DNA from: SCBR16-9 sp964537975
GTDB taxonomy: Bacteria; Hydrogenedentota; Hydrogenedentia; Hydrogenedentales; SCBR16-9
DNA length: 64,000 bases
Reading direction: 5' to 3'
NCBI GenBank assembly: GCA_964537975.1
Contig: CAZIDP010000003.1
Span: 110,315-174,314 of the forward strand
Within the stretch, counting starts at the first letter, position 1; each line of letters begins with the position of its first letter. A program made the position numbers and the translations under genes. Under the pieces are notes generated by a model that was not told the origin of the DNA, searched no databases, and was given only the letters and a program-made list of their open reading frames with translations. This document shows, piece after piece, positions 16,580 through 25,180 of the stretch.

Positions 16580-19276
16580 ATGGATACTTCAAATATTATA
16601 AATGCTGTGTCTTTACAGTTCAAAGAGTCATATGATGCTAACCACAATTGTGTGTATCTCATTGAACCTGCAACCGGTATGCTTCTGAAAGCCAATCAGG
16701 CCGGACACAATCGACTCCAATTCCTTTTGACATCCACTTTACCCCAAAAACACACCATAATTTTTCCTTCTGCTGTATCAAATACCATTGCATTATGCCT
16801 GGATTTGATTTTGGCCGGTGGCATTGTACGCCAGGACATGCTAGCTGTTTTTCCAAACCATCACGGTGTAAATAAAAATCATAATTTTACTTTAAGTGTT
16901 GAATCGTTTTTAGATATACCGTATCTCCTGGTTTTTGCTTGCGAATCAAATGAGCCGATAGTTTTTCAGGACATGATCAACCGTATTGAGTCGGGGAAAT
17001 TTCTGCAAAATATTATTGATGGTGTAATTTTCCAAATTGCCGTACTGGATGACCTGGGACAGATTGTTAAAGTAAATAAATCCTGGATAAAATTTGCTCA
17101 CACCCATGGCCTTGTGGGCGATTCTTCCTGGAAAAATATTAATTATCTGGATATTTGTAAACGCTCCTTTGATTTGGGTGATTCTGATGCTGGCGTGGTA
17201 AGAGAAGGTATCATGCGTGTGATGCAAGGAGCGGATGAGCTTTTTTATCACGAATATCCTTGTCATCACAATGCCATTAAAATGTGGTTTTCCATGCAAG
17301 TTGGACGGTTTATCTATGATGAAAAACAATGGGTACTTATAACCCACGACGAGATCACTGCATCAAAAACGTTTGAAAGAGCACTAAAAGTTACCGAAGA
17401 TCGCCTTCGAATCACGCAAGCTTTAGGAAACATTGGTGACTGGAGTTACGATCTAGACTGTCTTGAGTTGTACTGGTCAGAAAATATTTATCAAATGCTC
17501 GGATTCAATCCTGATGATGGACCGCTGCAATATGAAGAATTTCTGTCGTATTTAGAATACACAGAAGCTTCCCTCATCAAAAAATCCGTGTTCCGGGCCG
17601 CTACATTGAGTGAAGAATTCCAACACGACATCACCTTTAATAAAGTTGGGCAATTACCAGTTAACCTTCATATGGTAATTCAACCCACACTAAATACAAA
17701 GGATGGTAACGAAAACAAAGTGATGGGTATCATACAAAACATCACTTTGCGAAAACGTACGGAACACTCATTAAAGCAGAGCCGTGAGCGATACAGGCAT
17801 TTGGTTGAAGCAACAGGTGTTATTCCTTGGGAATTGGATGCAAAGAGCTGGCGCTTTCTCTATATTGGCCCGCAAATTGAAACCTTATTGGGGTATCCCC
17901 GTGAAGTTTGGTATCAGGATGAATTTTGGATTCGACACCTGCACCCAGATGATCGGAATAAGGTCATGCAACAGTGTCTGGAGATCAGTCAAGAAGTCTC
18001 AAAACAGGAGTTTCAGTTCAGATTATTGCGTTTGAGCAATGGGATTGTCTGGGTACGCAGCCTGGTTACCGCAATGTTGCAAGAAGATGGTTCTGTACTC
18101 TTGCGTGGAATTTTTGTTGATGTAACTAAACAGAAAGAAGCCGAAAACACCCAGATGATTGCTTCCCGACTGGAAGCAACGACAACACTCGCCGGTGGAA
18201 TATCTCATGAGTTAAATAATCTTATGTCTATCATTATGGGTAATGCTTCTTTATTGCGTTCTGATTTAATCAATAACAATCCAGCACAAGAAGTGCTGTT
18301 GGAAATTGAGCAAGCTGCAATTCGTGCTGGTGACCTGGCAAAACATATGTTAGCGTACGCTCGTGGCGGCAAATATGAACCAAAACAACTCAACCTGAAC
18401 CATCTGATTGCAGAATTGCTTCAATTACACCAAGGTTTGATTCCTCGTCGAATTCGTCTACTCCAAGAATTAGAACTATCATTAAATGACATCATTGCCG
18501 ATACAACGCAGATGGGCATGGTGTTGATCAACTTGTTGTCAAATTCCATTGATGCTATCGAAAATAATGGCACTATAACCATTACCACAGAAAATCGACT
18601 TATAGAAGTAGATATTGATAGTCCAGCTCACACTGGTATTTCAGGTGAATTTGTTGCTCTTGTAATACGAGATGATGGACACGGAATGGATAATTCTATT
18701 CTTGATAGAATTTACGAGCCCTTCTTTTCTACCAAGTTCCAGGGACGAGGGTTGGGATTATCAGCGGTACATGGTGTTGTCCACAACCATGGTGGGCATA
18801 TTGAGATTGCAAGCATGCCTGATCAAGGTACTGTTGTAACGCTGCTATTTCCCACAGCAATTGACAAAACGCAATTTAAGAAGCAACAGGACGATGGCCC
18901 AATTTTTGGTAACGAGAGTATTCTGGTGATTGACGATGAAGAAATGGTTGCTAACGTTACCAAGCGTATTTTGGAGCAATTAGGCTACATGGTTTCATGT
19001 GTCTATTCTGGGGAGGCAGGAATTCAATTGCTTCGTAGTGGTAAAAAAGTTGACTTGGTCCTTTTAGATATGGTTATGCCCAAGATGGATGGAGCAGAAA
19101 CCTTCAAAGAAATTCAAAAAATATCTCCAGGGATGAAAGTAATTCTGTTCAGTGGGTACCATCAAGATGCATTGGCTGAGTCTTTATTGGCCGCTGGATT
19201 AAAGGCATTTATTCAAAAACCGGTAAGACGCCATGATCTCGGGAAAACTATCCGTACAGTGCTTGATTCGGATTAA
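16580..19276 (+). CDS. multi-PAS hybrid sensor histidine kinase
   Basis: A large soluble-looking hybrid kinase of about 898 residues. From the N-terminus it has three or four PAS-like sensor modules (the clearest end in VMGIIQNITLRKRTEHS and LRGIFVDVTKQKEAE), then a HisKA domain with phospho-accepting His in AGGISHELNN (about residue 543), an ATPase domain with NLLSNSIDAIENNG, DDGHGMD and GRGLGLSAVHG, and a C-terminal receiver with LVIDDEE and the phospho-Asp in LLDMVMP (about residue 830). No transmembrane segment is evident, so it senses a cytoplasmic signal. ATG 16580 is chosen over an upstream TTG at 16529. No response regulator or output gene is adjacent, so its target is unknown. Confidence 0.93.
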   Translation: MDTSNIINAVSLQFKESYDANHNCVYLIEPATGMLLKANQAGHNRLQFLLTSTLPQKHTIIFPSAVSNTIALCLDLILAGGIVRQDMLAVFPNHHGVNKNHNFTLSVESFLDIPYLLVFACESNEPIVFQDMINRIESGKFLQNIIDGVIFQIAVLDDLGQIVKVNKSWIKFAHTHGLVGDSSWKNINYLDICKRSFDLGDSDAGVVREGIMRVMQGADELFYHEYPCHHNAIKMWFSMQVGRFIYDEKQWVLITHDEITASKTFERALKVTEDRLRITQALGNIGDWSYDLDCLELYWSENIYQMLGFNPDDGPLQYEEFLSYLEYTEASLIKKSVFRAATLSEEFQHDITFNKVGQLPVNLHMVIQPTLNTKDGNENKVMGIIQNITLRKRTEHSLKQSRERYRHLVEATGVIPWELDAKSWRFLYIGPQIETLLGYPREVWYQDEFWIRHLHPDDRNKVMQQCLEISQEVSKQEFQFRLLRLSNGIVWVRSLVTAMLQEDGSVLLRGIFVDVTKQKEAENTQMIASRLEATTTLAGGISHELNNLMSIIMGNASLLRSDLINNNPAQEVLLEIEQAAIRAGDLAKHMLAYARGGKYEPKQLNLNHLIAELLQLHQGLIPRRIRLLQELELSLNDIIADTTQMGMVLINLLSNSIDAIENNGTITITTENRLIEVDIDSPAHTGISGEFVALVIRDDGHGMDNSILDRIYEPFFSTKFQGRGLGLSAVHGVVHNHGGHIEIASMPDQGTVVTLLFPTAIDKTQFKKQQDDGPIFGNESILVIDDEEMVANVTKRILEQLGYMVSCVYSGEAGIQLLRSGKKVDLVLLDMVMPKMDGAETFKEIQKISPGMKVILFSGYHQDALAESLLAAGLKAFIQKPVRRHDLGKTIRTVLDSD

Positions 19277-19622
19277 CAAGCATAAATAACAAAGCCAAAC
19301 AGCTATTTTTATTGCTACTTCAATTCGGGTGTTCTCTTAAGCAACACTCTGTCGTCATTTATTTTCATGAAAAACCCATGATTTTAGGCTCATTGTGTGA
19401 ACGCAAATATCAAACCTTACATATATGATAATGATTGTAATATATAATTTGATTATTTGGTTCTCAATTAGTTAAAATGATAACATTCAAAACAAAGCTG
19501 TTACATAATCTGTGTTTGGCAATTTCGTGTCACTTGTTGGATTAATTACTTTTTTGACAAATTTTCTGACAGATAAATTGTGATTTAGCAGCATATCTAA
19601 TTTAATGGAAGGATTTTCAGTT
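19277..19622. other. intergenic region upstream of cysK
   Basis: About 340 AT-rich bases. A TTGACA sits at 19553-19558 but lacks a well-placed -10 partner. GATAATGATTGTAAT near 19424 recalls half of a Fur box but is not convincing. The mRNA leader ends with AAGGA before the cysK ATG. No riboswitch pattern was recognised. Confidence 0.35.
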
Positions 19623-20555
19623 ATGCGCGTCTTCGAAGATAACAGTTACAGTATTGGTAAAACACCGTTGGTCAAGTTGTCCAAACTTGCAGCTGGATTG
19701 AAAACAGATAAGGTCTATGCGAAAATTGAAGGACGCAATCCCGCTTATTCAGTGAAATGCCGTATTGGTGCTGCCATGATTTGGGATGCTGAACAAAAAG
19801 GTATCTTAAAACCGGGAGGAACTATTATTGAACCTACTTCTGGTAATACTGGCATAGCATTGGCATTTGTTGCTGCATCACGTGGCTACAAATTGATATT
19901 AACCATGCCGGAAACCATGAGTCTTGAACGCCGTAATATGTTGAAGGCATTTGGCGCAGACCTGATCTTGACACCTGGAGATAAAGGGATGCCCGGTGCT
20001 ATTGCTGAAGCGGAGTCCATTGCCAAAGCCAATCCGTCCTATTATCTCCCTCAACAATTCAAAAACCCGGCAAACCCGGAAATTCACTTCAACACAACGG
20101 GACCAGAAATATGGGAAGACACCGATGGTTCTATTGATGTATTGGTAGCTGGTGTTGGTACCGGTGGCACAATAACAGGTATTAGTAAATTTATCAAAGG
20201 TGAAAAAGGCAAAGCAATTGAAAGCGTTGCGGTAGAACCAGCCAACTCTCCTGTGCTTTCTGGTGGTTCCCCCGGAAAACATAAAATCCAGGGAATTGGT
20301 GCCGGTTTCAAACCAGATATTCTAGACATGAGCATTGTTGACAAGGTGGAAACTGTAACAGACGATGAGGCACTTGACATGGCACGTCGTCTGGCAAAAG
20401 AAGAAGGTATCATCAGTGGCATCAGTTGTGGTGCTGCAGCGTCTGTAGCATTACGCTTGGCATCACAAGATGAATATTCAGGCAGAACCATTGTAGTTAT
20501 TTTGCCCGACTCTGGTGAACGCTATTTGTCTACCCCACTTTTTCAAAACAGTTAA
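19623..20555 (+). CDS. cysK: cysteine synthase A
   Basis: A 310-residue PLP enzyme that makes L-cysteine from O-acetylserine and sulfide. PLP is held by Lys45 in AYSVKCRIG; EPTSGNTGIA binds substrate, GVGTGGT holds the cofactor phosphate, and the C-terminal DSGERYLST is typical. ATG 19623 follows AAGGA at good spacing; an ATG at 19605 would place that site inside the gene. The sequence is strikingly close to the enterobacterial CysK type (EDNSYSIGKTPLVKL, MPETMSLERR), unlike what a deep-branching host might carry. It is followed by metY and metXW, a sulfur amino acid block. Confidence 0.96.
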   Translation: MRVFEDNSYSIGKTPLVKLSKLAAGLKTDKVYAKIEGRNPAYSVKCRIGAAMIWDAEQKGILKPGGTIIEPTSGNTGIALAFVAASRGYKLILTMPETMSLERRNMLKAFGADLILTPGDKGMPGAIAEAESIAKANPSYYLPQQFKNPANPEIHFNTTGPEIWEDTDGSIDVLVAGVGTGGTITGISKFIKGEKGKAIESVAVEPANSPVLSGGSPGKHKIQGIGAGFKPDILDMSIVDKVETVTDDEALDMARRLAKEEGIISGISCGAAASVALRLASQDEYSGRTIVVILPDSGERYLSTPLFQNS

Positions 20556-20587
20556 GTACCCATTTTTTAAGACAATAACGAATTATT

Positions 20588-20637
20588 ATTCGGGATAACC
20601 CCAGACTATATAGTTTGATGTTTATCCCGAATTTTTA
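20588..20637 (+). terminator. Rho-independent terminator after cysK
   Basis: ATTCGGGATAA at 20588-20598 pairs perfectly with TTATCCCGAAT at 20622-20632 across a 23-base loop and runs into TTTTTA. It lies 33 bases after the cysK stop, so metY is likely transcribed from its own promoter. Confidence 0.75.
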
Positions 20638-20771
20638 ATAGGGTAGTGTTTTTTACGGAGGCAAATTTCCAGTTAGAATGCTGATTACTGTGCCATGTGC
20701 ATATCTAAGCTTTATGTAATTCAACCTGGTTATCACTTTCATTTAATCCTAACATTATAAGGATAATTACC

Positions 20772-22067
20772 ATGTTAGAAAATCAACTTGGGCTTGGCAG
20801 TCTCGCACTGCATGCCGGTCAAGAAGTAGACCCAACAACTGGCGCACGCGCTGTGCCCATATACCAGACAACTTCCTATGTATTCAATGATCATGAACAT
20901 GCCGCACGCCTGTTCGGATTACAGGAATTCGGTAATATTTATTCACGAATTATGAATCCAACAGTTGATGTTTTAGAAAAACGGATTGCAGCGCTTGAAG
21001 GTGGTGTTTTGGGGCTGGGATTCTCTTCAGGCTCTGCGGCTATAATGGTTGGTTGCTTAAACATATGCAAGAGTGGTCAGAATATTGTATCATCGTCTAC
21101 GCTTTACGGTGGAACACACAATCTTTTTGCGCATACCTTTAAAGATTTAGGTATAGAAGTGCGCTTTGTTGATGCACAGCATCCAGAAAATTTTGCCAAT
21201 GCAATTGATGACAAAACGCGTTTGGTGTTTTTGGAAAGTATTGGTAATCCCGCCAATGATGTGGTTGATTTTTCAGCCATTGCAAAAATTGCACATGATA
21301 ATGGCATTCCCTTAATGGTGGACAACACTGTCACTTCGCCTATGGTATTTCGGCCTTTCGATTTTGGAGCCGATATTGTTGTACACTCAGCTACCAAGGT
21401 GATTGGCGGACATGGAACTTCAATTGGCGGTGTTTTGATTGATAGTGGTAAGTTTGACTGGAACAATGGGAAATTTCCTGAACTCACCGAGCCAAATGAG
21501 AGTTATCATGGAATAAAATTTTATGAGCACTTTAAACCCATTGGAAATATTTCTTACATTTTGAAAGCACGTGTAACATTATTACGGGATATGGGACCGT
21601 GCATGAGTCCATTTAATGCATTTCTTTTGTTGCAGGGAGTTGAGACCTTGCATCTTCGCGTACCAAGACATAGTGAAAATGCTATGGGTGTAGCAAAATA
21701 TCTCGAGTCACACCCCCTGGTTTCCTGGGTGAATTATCCCGGGCTTGAGTCGCATAAAGACCATGAACGTGCAATGAAATACATGCCCAAAGGTCAGGGA
21801 GCCATTCTTGGATTTGGTATCAAGGGTGGCTTGGACGCAGCACCCAAGTTTATTAATGCATGCAAATTAGCTTCACATCTGGCCAATGTCCTTGATGCAA
21901 AAACACTGGTGATACATCCAGCGACAACGACCCATCAGCAATTGAGCCCGGAAGAACAACTTGCCGCTGGTGTGTCACCAGACTATATCCGGGTTTCGGT
22001 TGGTTTGGAAGATATCGATGACATAATTGCAGATTTAGACCAAGCACTCGCTGCATCACAAATGTAG
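20772..22067 (+). CDS. metY: O-acetylhomoserine sulfhydrylase
   Basis: A 431-residue PLP enzyme of the Cys/Met metabolism family that joins sulfide to O-acetylhomoserine to give homocysteine. The PLP lysine is Lys209 in HSATKVIGGHG. Other family motifs are YSRIMNPTVDVLEKRIAALEGG and GFSSGSAA, and SVGLEDIDDIIADL at the C-terminus. AAGGA precedes the ATG. Its substrate is supplied by the MetX half of the next gene. Length matches MetY and exceeds cystathionine gamma-synthases, which supports the call. Confidence 0.95.
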   Translation: MLENQLGLGSLALHAGQEVDPTTGARAVPIYQTTSYVFNDHEHAARLFGLQEFGNIYSRIMNPTVDVLEKRIAALEGGVLGLGFSSGSAAIMVGCLNICKSGQNIVSSSTLYGGTHNLFAHTFKDLGIEVRFVDAQHPENFANAIDDKTRLVFLESIGNPANDVVDFSAIAKIAHDNGIPLMVDNTVTSPMVFRPFDFGADIVVHSATKVIGGHGTSIGGVLIDSGKFDWNNGKFPELTEPNESYHGIKFYEHFKPIGNISYILKARVTLLRDMGPCMSPFNAFLLLQGVETLHLRVPRHSENAMGVAKYLESHPLVSWVNYPGLESHKDHERAMKYMPKGQGAILGFGIKGGLDAAPKFINACKLASHLANVLDAKTLVIHPATTTHQQLSPEEQLAAGVSPDYIRVSVGLEDIDDIIADLDQALAASQM

Positions 22068-22117
22068 TCGATTTCATAATTTGTTTTATCATTTTAAATT
22101 ACTGGTTTGTTATAAAT

Positions 22118-22153
22118 GAACAGGTCAATTCGTTTTTAACTTTTGGCCTGTTC
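22118..22153 (+). terminator. hairpin between metY and metXW
   Basis: GAACAGG pairs with CCTGTTC across 22 bases, 50 bases after the metY stop. There is no strong T-run after it (CATGTTTCTAT), so it may be a weak terminator or a leader structure for metXW. Confidence 0.35.
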
Positions 22154-22195
22154 CATGTTTCTATAATCTGTTCGTATTAAGGAGTAAAGCCCTTC

Positions 22196-24007
22196 ATGAC
22201 TGAAGAAGGTTCGGTAGGACTGGTTGAAGCGCAATTTTATACCTTCGCGCATCCCCCCCATGCACTTCAACTGGAAAGTGGTTCCAATCTAGGGCCTATT
22301 ACATTGGCATATGAGACCTATGGTGAACTGAATGAAGCTAAAGATAATGCCATTTTAATCACCCATGCTTTGTCTGGTGATGCCCATGTTGCCGGTAGGC
22401 ATACAGCAAATGACAGAAAACCGGGCTGGTGGGATTCCATGATAGGCCCCGGAAAAGCTTTTGATACCAACAAGTACTTTGTCTTTTGTTCGAATGTCAT
22501 TGGTGGATGCCAGGGCTCAACTGGCCCTTCCTCTATAAATCCAGTATCAGGAAAACCGTATGGACTTGACTTTCCCATCATAACAATCCATGACATGGTC
22601 AAAGCACAAACAACGCTTATGGAGCATTTGGGAATCACGCAACTGTTATGTGTTGCCGGAGGTTCAATGGGAGGTATGCAGGCGCTGGAATGGGCAGTGC
22701 ATTATCCTGATTTGGTGAAATCCGTGATGATTATCGCTTCCACCCATCTGAGCGGTGCCCAGCAGATAGCTTTTGATGCTGTAGGTCGAAATGCCATACA
22801 GGCTGATACAAATTTTAATAACGGGCAATACTATAATGGTGAAATGCCTGTGCGAGGTTTGGCCATTGCCCGTATGCTGGCACATATTACGTACTTGTCT
22901 GATCAATCGATGCGAACCAAATTTGGCCGCACATTACGTGAAAACGCTGCTTTTCATTATGATTTTGACAGCGAGTTTTCTGTAGAAACCTATCTGGATT
23001 ATCAGGGGCAACAATTTGTAAACAGGTTTGATGCCAACACGTATTTATATGTAACGAAAGCAATAGACTATTTTGATATATCTTCAGGCTATGCGTCACT
23101 GGACGGTGCTTTATCTAACGTTAAGTGCAAATCATTTGTGCTTGCCTTTTCTTCTGACTGGTTATATCCCCCCTATTTTTCCGAAGAAATTGCATACAGT
23201 CTTGCACGCCAAAAAAAAGAAGTCAGTTACTGCAACGTAGAGTCTGATTATGGTCATGATGCCTTTTTACTGGAAGTTGATGTAATGAAGAAACTCATTT
23301 CCGGATATCTTGCCCATACCAAAAACCCGGATTTGGTACACACGCAGTTTCTTGAGGAAGACTCTGAAGCAGATGATGGTCCACCACGAGCCTCGGAAGA
23401 AAATATTTATCGTGGTCACCGTGTGGACTATGAGATGATTGTGGACTTGGTACCAAAATCAAGCCGAGTGCTTGATATTGGATGTGGCGATGGGGAGTTA
23501 TTATGTCGGTTGATTGCTAAAAAAAATGTTCAAGCGCTAGGACTGGAGCTCTCCCAAGGTAACATCGTAAGTTGCGTCAGGCGTGGTATTCAAGTGATTC
23601 AGGCTGATATAGATGAAGGTTTAAGTGCTTTGCCGGATTATAGCTTTGACGTAGTAATTTTAAGCATGACACTGCAGGTTATCAGCAAGCCAGAATTGGT
23701 ACTCAAGGAAATGTTGCGTGTCGGCAAAAAGTGTATTATCAGTTTTCCGAACTTCGGGCACTGGAAAGTCCGTGTTAATACATTCTTTAAGGGGCAAGCG
23801 CCTGTTACCAGGAATCTACCTTATGCCTGGTATCAATCACCCAACAGGCATGTATTATCCATCAAAGACTTTCGGAAGTTTTGTGAACAATTATCCATTA
23901 AAATAGAAAAAGAAATACCGTTATACAGTCAAGGCGAAGCAAAAACACTTGTTAACTTGTTTGCCGAAGAAGCGGTATATGTAGTGAGCGCTGAGAACAA
24001 CAAATAA
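22196..24007 (+). CDS. metX: homoserine O-acetyltransferase fused to MetW methyltransferase-like domain
   Basis: A 603-residue two-domain protein. Residues 1 to about 385 are MetX, an alpha/beta hydrolase that acetylates homoserine: the nucleophile is Ser157 in GGSMGGMQALEW, with Asp321 (SSDWLYPP) and His354 (YGHDAF) completing the triad. Residues from about 400 are MetW, a SAM-methyltransferase-like protein with VLDIGCGDG (425-433) and the MetW hallmark FPNFGHWKVR. In Proteobacteria metX and metW are adjacent separate genes and MetW is thought to assist MetX; here they are one chain with no internal stop. AAGGAG precedes the ATG. It feeds MetY in the same cluster. Confidence 0.94.
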   Translation: MTEEGSVGLVEAQFYTFAHPPHALQLESGSNLGPITLAYETYGELNEAKDNAILITHALSGDAHVAGRHTANDRKPGWWDSMIGPGKAFDTNKYFVFCSNVIGGCQGSTGPSSINPVSGKPYGLDFPIITIHDMVKAQTTLMEHLGITQLLCVAGGSMGGMQALEWAVHYPDLVKSVMIIASTHLSGAQQIAFDAVGRNAIQADTNFNNGQYYNGEMPVRGLAIARMLAHITYLSDQSMRTKFGRTLRENAAFHYDFDSEFSVETYLDYQGQQFVNRFDANTYLYVTKAIDYFDISSGYASLDGALSNVKCKSFVLAFSSDWLYPPYFSEEIAYSLARQKKEVSYCNVESDYGHDAFLLEVDVMKKLISGYLAHTKNPDLVHTQFLEEDSEADDGPPRASEENIYRGHRVDYEMIVDLVPKSSRVLDIGCGDGELLCRLIAKKNVQALGLELSQGNIVSCVRRGIQVIQADIDEGLSALPDYSFDVVILSMTLQVISKPELVLKEMLRVGKKCIISFPNFGHWKVRVNTFFKGQAPVTRNLPYAWYQSPNRHVLSIKDFRKFCEQLSIKIEKEIPLYSQGEAKTLVNLFAEEAVYVVSAENNK

Positions 24008-24039
24008 GTACTATTTGATTATGTACAAATAAGGAAAGA

Positions 24040-24375
24040 ACTACGGCTGCGCATCGGACTTCATCTTGCTACCCGACTGCGCGGCAACCTTCTCTTGTCA
24101 ATCCCGAAGCCTCCCGCCATTTCCTTGTAGAAGGAAATCCAGTACGAAACGATCCTTGGTCACACTTTGCTCTCCCGCTGTATACACCTCTGCGTGGGTA
24201 TGACGGTGTAGGTGCGAATGACGGTTTTCGTGGACTTGATTGATAGCGGTGCGCAATCGAAGGAGCGTGGCGTAGTAGGCATACCGTTACCTGTTTCTAT
24301 CGCGGAGCGATTACAGCACCGTAGCGCGGGGTAAGGCCAACGGCCGCCACCCCGGGACTACTTTTATCAATCACT
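24040..24375. repeat. GC-rich structured non-coding element
   Basis: This stretch is clearly richer in GC than its surroundings and has no gene. Hairpins read by eye: ATTTCCTT/AAGGAAAT at 24119-24138; TACACC/GGTGTA at 24183-24210; and a three-way arrangement closed by TGATTGATA (24237-24245) with TATCAATCA (24365-24373). Inside that, CGGTGC plus AATCG pair with CGATT plus GCACCG (24247-24321), and CGGGGT/ACCCCG encloses GGCC/GGCC (24327-24354). It is either a non-coding RNA or a member of an intergenic repeat family. The strand is unknown. Confidence 0.55.
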
Positions 24376-24428
24376 TCATAGTTTGTATTCAAAAGAAACC
24401 AATAAAATGCATGAAATTATAACAGAAT

Positions 24429-24504
24429 TGGTGGAGCAGAGGGGGATCGAACCCCTGACCTCCGCAATGCGACTGCGGCGCTCTCCCAGCTGAGCTACTG
24501 CCCC
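24429..24504 (-). tRNA. tRNA-Ala (anticodon CGC)
   Basis: A complete 76-base cloverleaf with encoded CCA. The acceptor stem is GGGGCAG/CTGCTCC with the G3:U70 pair that identifies tRNA-Ala. The anticodon stem CCGCA/TGCGG encloses loop GTCGCAT, giving anticodon CGC for GCG codons. The T arm has TTCGATC. D arm is GCTC/GAGC. It stands alone, with no obvious T-run downstream. Confidence 0.97.
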
Positions 24505-24626
24505 TTTTTTAATGGTGGGTGTTACAAAATCATAGCAATATAACGTCTGTGATGTCAATAATTAATATCGATATCATACCAAACCATAAATTTACAAACA
24601 GGTTTTGGTGATTACTTTTTAGCCTC

Positions 24627-24723
24627 GTGAGACAAACCTACATGTCTGCAATGAGCCTTCATAAATATATATGAAGCTTGTATCTGTCAGGTATACTGAC
24701 AAATCCACGTAGGTTTGTCTCAC
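24627..24723. repeat. structured repeat, unit 1 (three-way junction)
   Basis: A perfect 15-base inverted repeat, GTGAGACAAACCTAC at 24627-24641 and its complement at 24709-24723, encloses two hairpins: CTTCATA/TATGAAG (24657-24676) and TGTCAG/CTGACA (24685-24701). Its left arm resembles those of the next two units, and the purine-rich tail AGGAGAGGAGAGAAG after it recurs after unit 2. It lacks the conserved core of units 2 and 3. Confidence 0.65.
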
Positions 24724-24820
24724 TTCAGGAGAGGAGAGAAGAACGATTGTATTATATTATAGACTAAAATGGCTGAATCGCAGTTTCTGCTAGCCAAATA
24801 ATAACCATAACTCAATTTAG

Positions 24821-24938
24821 GCAGCGAGCCCATAACACCCACTGGCTGCAGGTACTCTTTGGGGAAGGAGTGATGCTAGGCAGATTAAAATCCACCGTCA
24901 ATGCTACAGACTCGCTGCTGTTGAGGAGAGAAGAGAAG
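24821..24938. repeat. structured repeat, unit 2
   Basis: An outer stem GCAGCGAG (24821-24828) with CTCGCTGC (24911-24918) encloses a 42-base core at 24844-24885. In the core CTGC pairs with GCAG and, nested within, ACTCT with GGAGT around a GGGGAA-containing loop. The core matches that of unit 3 at all but three positions, while the outer stems differ completely yet both pair. A purine tail TTGAGGAGAGAAGAGAAG follows, as after unit 1. Confidence 0.7.
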
Positions 24939-25000
24939 TTTGTGTAAATAATATTTATAATAAAGCCTTTATAGACTCCACGGTAAACAAAATCAAAAAA

Positions 25001-25096
25001 GGAGACGAACCCACGAATAATACCGGCTGCAGGTACTCTTGGGGAAGGAGTGATGTGAGGCAGATGCTTTACCATGTTCATCGTAAATTCGTCTCC
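25001..25096. repeat. structured repeat, unit 3
   Basis: The outer stem is GGAGACGAA (25001-25009) with TTCGTCTCC (25088-25096), both perfect. The core at 25025-25065 repeats that of unit 2 with one missing T and two substitutions. Units start 194 and then 180 bases apart. After this unit the purine tail is replaced by ATAGAAAGGGCATTTTTT. Confidence 0.7.
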
Positions 25097-25180
25097 CATA
25101 GAAAGGGCATTTTTTATCCTATTGGTATCACTAATTTTTATTAGTGCTTATATTGTTAATTATAATAATTACTTTAGTTG

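Noticed and set aside
19424..19445. Fur box upstream of cysK
   Set aside because: GATAATGATTGTAAT is only a half match to the 19-base palindrome and similar text occurs at 12745 without iron genes nearby.
20638..20771. SAM riboswitch before metY
   Set aside because: None of the SAM-I, SAM-II or related patterns could be matched; only the cysK terminator is clear.
24627..25096. CRISPR array or integron attC cassettes
   Set aside because: Only three units, spaced 180-194 bases, with large conserved interiors and changing arms; CRISPR repeats are short and identical, and attC core sites (GTTRRRY) are absent.
24812..25099. Open minus-strand frame of 95 residues across two of the structured repeats
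   Set aside because: The repeat core loses one base between copies, so the repeated part is read in different frames, and there is no ribosome-binding site. The pairing pattern explains the conservation better than coding.
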